A DNA stretch of 64,000 nucleotides, from positions 4,197,953 through 4,261,952 of the forward strand of contig JAJEKV010000080.1 in NCBI GenBank assembly GCA_021234155.1, read 5' to 3'. Positions 58,201 to 64,000 of this stretch are shown one piece after another. The position numbers and the translations under genes were made by a program. How positions within the stretch are numbered: position 1 is the stretch's first letter; the number at the start of each line of letters is the position of its first letter. The notes under the pieces are model-generated. The model was not told where the DNA came from. It worked only from the letters and a program-made list of their open reading frames with translations, and searched no databases. The stretch comes from Isoetes taiwanensis (lineage: Eukaryota; Streptophyta; Lycopodiopsida; Isoetales; Isoetaceae).

Positions 58201-60421
58201 TCAAATGCCAAAACTATTGTAAACCTGAATGCATGTATTTACCCTGCTTTCCATCAGTTGGTCGTTGCATGCTTGAACCATCATCACTTTAAATTATTCG
58301 TTGCATTGTCTTCTGCATATCCCTAGACATGAAATTAGGTATATACGGTTCTATAACATTTTAATGGTAGCAACATCTTTTGCTGAAGTACTTGGACAAT
58401 GTCTTCTATATTCTCAGCTAGATACTGCTTCATGTCTTTGACCTCAGCTTTCCCTTCCTATACCTGCTCTATTAATTTTGGTCTTATCCTACCGTTTGGT
58501 TAGAATAAATGGACTTACATTTACTGCAGATCAATTTCCTTTATTAAAGTAACACCTAGAGTCTGCAGTTCAGGATTTGAATTAATAATAGCACTGTGAG
58601 ATATAATACACATCACAACCACATGTAAGCTAACCACAACAAGAAAGACTCGACATTACTCAGTCGATAGAGATACTAGAAGGAACTCCCAGTAACAATC
58701 TGACTTTTTGGTACTTGTTTTCAGAAAGTTCAAATAGCCATACGGCAGCATTTCAGAAAGTTCAAATAGCCATAAGACTCCTTAAAATAGCAACATTTTG
58801 GTCTGATGCCAACAGAGCCATTCTCTCATAGACGCCATCAGTCTTTTGTAGACGTTAATAAATCTTTCTTCTTAGATGCTCAAGCTCCTAGGTTTACTGA
58901 TCAAAGCTCAATGGCTGTTTCACACGTCTCCAAATTATTTCTGAACTTATCACAATGGATAGACCAGATAAATCATCACTGAGCCAGCAAGGATAGAATC
59001 AGAACAAGGACTTCGGTTGATTGGAAATTGATTTTAATCCATTAATTTTTGACCCATTAACTGTCCCTCTTTGAAGATCACCTCTGGTTAAGAACACAAA
59101 GCCAGACATGCACATCCACACTGTATGGCTTCAGGATGATGGGTTTGGTAGATAGGCTCATAACCTGAAACTATACAGGGTTTTAGTTTCCCTGAATTTT
59201 CTACTTACATACTTCATTATATAAGAAGTATGGTGCTGATTTATACTATCTGCATTAAGTATACCTCGGTGGTGTACTATCTGATGTATTTTTGAGATAT
59301 GAATGCCTTCAAAAAAAAAAAATAAATAAATAAAAAATAACCTGGAGCTAGCAATGGCCAGTTATTAAAAAAGTTTCGCTTGCTAGAATACTCCTTGGAC
59401 CTATTTGAATTTTGCCATTATAAGCACACATATCGCACAGTGGAGGTACCTTTGTATCAGGATGATTGAATGCCCGAATTGAGATAAGATTACTTGCAAT
59501 CTGAGTAATTGCAGTAGAATTTCCCCGTGAAGGGAAGCTTTTCACATGATCTTGCAATACTACTTGGTTTTTTTGGCTAGCCTAGGTTACAAGTAAAGTT
59601 AGTACGCCATATCAGATCCCAACGCCTACACACTTTTCTTTAAGAATATACCCTTCACTCCTACTTTCAGATCACTTGTATGACTTGAATTCAAAAGAAC
59701 AAAAACACAAACGTGCATTTTCTTTCTCTCATCTATTGATTCCATCAAGAAAAGCCATTGCTAGTGTAACAATGAATTGAAAATTAGTCTGCAATAGAAC
59801 AGAAAGCAAGCACCTTCTGAGTTTACAAATGGAATCGAAATGAAGATTCATGAACTACCCACGCATCATTCTATTAATTGCTTTCTTAGGGCAGAGCTCA
59901 ATGAACGAGAGTTGGTCTTGATTGATGACTATATTTTCTGCTATCTCCGTACAGTGAGCTACTACAAACACCAGGGCAGATGCTATGCCATAGATTGTAG
60001 AATCTCGACAGAAACTATTTAGGAGAGCATTTCAAATGTGGAGTTATGGAAAATGATAAGGAAATGTCTTGTCCTCCATCTCAGTAATTCAATTCATCTA
60101 AGGGCAAAACTGTTATCATATGGCTGCAACGTGGACACTCTTTTCATTGGAAGAAATATTAAATATTGCATTAAGAGATGGGTAAAAAGATCTACACCTT
60201 AAAGCGAGATTCTCCCCAGAAACTGTTTGGGCATTTCCATTACGGACTTAAACGCGACCCTAACTGGTATATGCTTCTTGGTACATTTACCGCGCACCAT
60301 CAGAAACGTGGTCGTCCTCTTGCGTTTAACGAAAGAAACGTGTGAGCAGTGACGCTAAGAAATAAGCTGTCTATTTCTTCAGAACAATCAAAATTGCCAT
60401 CTCAAACAGCTATCAGAAAAG
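55286..60421. other. Intergenic DNA, no firm gene
   Basis: One exon-like piece lies at 56830-56911 after CTTGTTTAG (VESAMEALAKVCNQEPSDGL); its family is unknown. Local duplications: 57360-57600 (TACCTCAACGGCTCACT, CACCTCAATGGCTCACT) and 58723-58776 (TTTCAGAAAGTTCAAATAGC, twice). An A-rich stretch with AAATAAATAAAT is at 59310-59338. No long frame and no RNA gene was recognised. Confidence 0.45.
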
Positions 60422-61023
60422 ATGGATTACAAAGCGAAGTGTGTGAATTCGGCAGTGCAGAAGCATTTTGAAGCCATTTCAGTCTGGCCCTTTCATCAAG
60501 ATATTAGATTGCTCACTGTTCTAAGCAAAGACAAGGATGGATTTCGCAGTGTAGGGAATGTTGCAAGCATTTGCAGCAACAAGCTGAAGAAGAAAGGGCT
60601 GCAACAACTTATTTCAAATTGCCCTTTTCATGAAATCTTGCTTGATTGCCAATGCAGTAACTCCAAAATCCGGTTGTAGAGGCAGAGCATTATAAAGAAA
60701 AGAAACTCAGCCCAAATGTTAACTTAGATCGCATTTTGGAGGAATGGAGCCCTGACCCTAACCAAGACCTTGGTTGGCGCAAAGGGAAAATAGAGTTGTG
60801 GGTTGTTGATCAGCTTGTTGAAGTTAAAAGTCTTAAGGTTCTCAAAGTTGGGAATAAATTTGGCTTTCGTATGCCCTTTCCATTCTATAAGGATGAGAAC
60901 GTCTCTTTTATTGCAGGATTCGAAAATAGTACACCTATTGCATTTCGAGGATATAAGTGTTTATATGATAAGGAAGGGCGGATGATTCAGAAGAAACCTA
61001 CATACACCAACAGAGCCAACTAA
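60422..61023 (+). pseudogene. Unrecognised gene remnant, two frames
   Basis: An ATG at 60422 opens 85 codons (with SVWPFHQDIRLLTVLSKDKD) ending at 60679. Overlapping it in another frame is an open run from about 60663 to a stop at 61021-61023. This reads NLDRILEEWSPDPNQDLGWR, then KGKIELWVVDQLVEVKS, and MPFPFYKDENVSFIAGFENS. The second part has coding-like composition and is partly repeated near 62900, so it probably comes from a real gene family. I do not recognise the family; no splice site that would join the two frames is obvious, and an indel is the simpler explanation. No transposon motif is present. Confidence 0.5.
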
Positions 61024-62021
61024 AGAGCCAGATTCCACTCAAGGCAATGGTGTTGGCCTCCCTCTTTTATTGTGAAGAGTTTGGAAGAGCTAGAATCCAC
61101 ATACACACAAAGGACAATGGCAATTGAGCAAGAAATGTAATTCTAATTGGTGGCAAGATCTGTGGCAGAAATCCCTAAGGGTTGGAGGGATTGGAGAGCT
61201 TCCCTACTAATCAAGTTGTTGAGAGGTTTCCTAACTGCCAAAAATTCCCCAGAATCAATGGGGGAACGACAACTATGAGGTGCCATGGCAAGATTGGCGT
61301 CTAGGAACAAAAAGATTTTTTAGTGTTTCTAAAACATATGTGCATGACATTTTGTTTACATAAATAGTATTGATTATTGAAAACTGGCAAATGCGTGGCT
61401 GGTTGTGGTGATGCCCGGCGTAACTACTGTGTGCATGTTATATTGCTTGTATGATTTAATTCGTCGTTTTGTGACATAAATCTTTGCGGGCATTTTATAC
61501 AATGTATTGTAATGTGTATTCAGAACACATTAGCACATGAAATTAAATAGATATAATTCTTGAATCTCCACCATTCCTTCTTGTATTGTTGGGGGGGAAT
61601 CTTTCAATGGATCGAAAAGTGTCTGAAGAATCAACATCTATACCCATGATCGAAAATTTACAAGCATGATAGTAGAAGATATAATGTATTTATAAGCTCT
61701 TCGTTGTAGGTCTTAGAGCCTCTCTGAATCAGTATGTCTCTTTCTAAGATCTTGCAAGAAGGGACATCAAGGTGGAAAGGGGCTTTCTTAATTTATGTGT
61801 ATGTAGTTTCCTTCTTATTTGATTCCAAAAATTCTTGGTATAGCACTGACTTTGTGCTTCACGCATATCTGCGGGCAACAACAACTCTTATATCCAGATG
61901 TTACTATGAAATTTTTTATAGAAAGATTTAGGTCTTCCCTGTAGTATTCCTTGTCAAACTAATGTAAAGCCTTAGGCTCCTATAATATTAATAGTAGAAG
62001 AAGATGAGGTTTGTTACTATC
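61024..62021. other. Intergenic DNA
   Basis: No gene is supported. A 65-codon frame at 61734-61931 has no motif. GGGGGGG at 61590 and otherwise AT-rich sequence are all that is seen. Confidence 0.5.
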
Positions 62022-62102
62022 TATCTATCCATCCATCCATCCATCCGTGCATCCATCCATCCATCCATCCATCCATCCATCCATCCATCCATCTATCTAT
62101 AT
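62018..62102. repeat. CATC/CTAT microsatellite
   Basis: About 20 tetranucleotide units occur: CTAT at both edges and CATC in the centre, interrupted once by CGTG. Confidence 0.95.
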
Positions 62103-62879
62103 TATGATATATTGTGCTTCAAATGAATGACAAAACTTAGAGTGCTTCTGCACTCTAGTTGCCCGTCTTGAAATCTTGCGGCAAGGGAGCATCAATGAGG
62201 GTATTGGCTTTCTTGATGCAGAACATTCAAGAAAAGTATTATGTAAGTTATCGTTAGAAGGATTTACGGATGCCATGTAGTACTCTCTATTGAGAAGAGA
62301 TTGAGTCGTAAGGCTGCTACATTTTAGATAATGGAAGAAGAAGGGGCATAACATTTTCTTATATAAAATTTTCTTTATTGTTTGATGTGAAATATGATCA
62401 ATCTTTCTCTGTGAATACTGTTGCCAAGCCTTTTGCATGAGAATTATCGGCTCTCATAAATCTATATATTCTGGACTGATATATATGTACAAGGATTTCT
62501 TGGCAATTCTTCAAAGACCTTGGATGTAATACTTCCAATCTTTTAATAATCATTGCTTTTAATAAAAAAAAAAGGAAAAGCTCTTTGCAATATGTCATTC
62601 GCTAATGTATTTGCATCTAAAGGTTTTTTTATACATTCTACTAAATGTGTCCTGGCCTTGCCACACATAAGTAGAAGCATACATTTATATGTGCCTTCGG
62701 TGTAAAAGTGATTATGGAGTTGGTACCCTATGGATTCTAGAAAAATTGCCTTCAATCTAAGACTCATCTTGCGAAGTTGGTACCCAATTGATCGTGTTCG
62801 ACAGGAGCCTAACATAGACACAATAAGGTTAACTTATTTGGAGGTTTATCGCATAGGCCCAAATAAACCAGACTTCTAC

Positions 62880-62985
62880 TATAATCCAATTATGATAGAA
62901 AATTGATGGAAGAGAAGGCCAATTTGGATAGTATCTTAGAGAACTGGTGGCCTGATCCTAGCCAAAATCTGGAATGACACATGAA
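62880..62985 (+). pseudogene. Fragment related to the 60.7-kb remnant
   Basis: AATTTGGATAGTATCTTAGA followed by GAACTGGTGGCCTGATCCTA encodes NLDSILENWWPDPSQNLE, then a stop. It parallels NLDRILEEWSPDPNQDLGWR at about 60721-60780. The match is short but spans about 18 residues without a gap, so the two are paralogous pieces. Confidence 0.6.
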
Positions 62986-64000
62986 AAGGCTTCAATATGC
63001 CTTAAAATCATGACTAAATGCTAACATATGTGTTTTTCTTTTGCCTGGAACCAATCTCTGCACTGAAAATACCATCAATCTATCTGGAACTCGCAATTTT
63101 CAGACTCTATTGAGTGTTAGCATTCAGAGGTTATAAATACATTACAAAAAAAAAAAAGGTATAGAATTACTTAAAGAGGTTTGTAGCTTATTCTGATCAT
63201 GTAGATAGCCCACAGCTTGCATTTCCAATACGAACTTACAAATCCATCCCAATGGTTCTCTTGCTTGGGAATCGATGTCTTATGCAACTAATCATTGAGA
63301 AAAAAACCAGAAGATTGCTTTTTATTATGGTTAAATAAAGACTTGGTATAACTTCAAATAAAGTAATGAACATGCGGTTGAGGATGCATCTTGCGTGTAT
63401 GAATAGAAGTTTTAAATGAGTTAAAGACTTGGTATAACTGCAAATATTGTAATGAGCCACGATGTTGAAGATGTGTATGATTAGAAGTTTTAAATGAATT
63501 TCCTACGTGTGAACATGTAGGAAATATTCAATCGAAGAATAGTCAAGATTCCTTTTTCTAAAACCACGCAATTATGTAGTTATAGCGAAATTTCAAAAAA
63601 GACCCTACAATGTGGTTTGGAGCGGGCTCGCCGCTTTACAGCTTGACTGCCATCCTAGCATCACCGCTTCGCCACTTACACAACGTAAATACCCACGAGC
63701 CCCCCTAATAGGGATGCAACCTAAAGTGGACGCTCTGATCAAGTCCTCCTCCTGGGGATGCAACCTAGATTCATGCATTCCATCCATCGTCTCTATATAT
63801 ATACCCCTACAAAAAATTAATTTACTATAAAATTAGAAGATTAACTAGCTTTTTCTTTAACAGTTGTTATGAATATTCTATTTGGACATTGGAATATTAA
63901 AATTGGAATTATATGTGATAATGTACAATTGTCATATATGTATAGAGTAAAGCCTTTAGTTTACTTGTGTATTTTTGTTTAGTAGTATACGTATGCATAG
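62986..64000. other. Intergenic DNA with a two-copy duplication
   Basis: TTAAAGACTTGGTATAACTGCAA-type sequence with AGAAGTTTTAAATGA is duplicated at 63338-63500. Near 63610-63780 a GC-richer stretch contains GGGATGCAACCTA twice (63710 and 63757). No gene is supported. Confidence 0.5.

Noticed and set aside
1-64000. CRISPR array, phage, operon or bacterial defence system
   Set aside because: Repeats here are tandem or inverted without regular unique spacers, genes carry introns, and all recognised families are plant or plant-transposon types.

Overview
The window is nuclear DNA of a land plant. The evidence is AT-rich sequence, spliceosomal GT/AG introns, a plant-type ankyrin/PGG membrane protein, and plant families of LINE, Copia, hAT, CACTA-like and Helitron elements. 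A fern or another repeat-rich non-seed vascular plant seems likely, but the sequence alone does not prove it. There is one convincing intact protein gene (29315-31621). Almost everything else is mobile DNA, gene relics, foldback DNA and tandem duplications, often nested.

Layout. 1-7463: AT-rich intergenic DNA with many two-copy tandem duplications, an orphan Helitron 3' end (516-543) and a 322-bp MITE with a 4-bp target duplication (5807-6128). 7464-11255: a complete non-autonomous Helitron on the minus strand carrying a decayed piece of a UvrD/TRANK1-like helicase gene. 11256-20340: gene relics (an unrecognised two-exon remnant at 12.9-13.8 kb and a DNA-3-methyladenine glycosylase I pseudogene at 15.6-16.8 kb) and simple repeats. 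20345-22626: a decayed LINE split by a 935-bp hAT MITE. 22804-25639: a direct duplication of about 1.4 kb; each copy holds two foldback units with different self-complementary cores, and a SINE-like box. 29315-31621: the ankyrin-repeat/PGG protein gene. 34616-36103: a near-perfect 1.5-kb inverted repeat with exon-like segments in its arms. 40175-40284: a 110-bp hairpin next to a Copia 3' LTR (40293-41205), followed by a broken Copia pol gene that holds a second copy of the 4-bp-TSD MITE and a LINE tail.

43205-44230: tandem units of about 440 bp with tRNA-like Pol III boxes. 44258-54618: a DUF4371-type hAT transposase cut in two by an 8.8-kb CACTA-like element (45254-54045, TAG target duplication). 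That element holds a LINE insertion with a 17-bp target duplication, a 19-bp minisatellite, and one cleanly spliced exon of a diacylglycerol/sphingosine kinase. 54950-64000: tRNA-like repeats, intergenic DNA, two related fragments of an unrecognised gene (60.4-61.0 and 62.9 kb) and a CATC microsatellite.

No operon-like or pathway relation links the genes. The order of insertion can be read: MITE and LINE tail into Copia; CACTA-like element into hAT; LINE into CACTA-like element; hAT MITE into LINE. I found no CRISPR array, rRNA gene, canonical tRNA gene or bacterial-type system.
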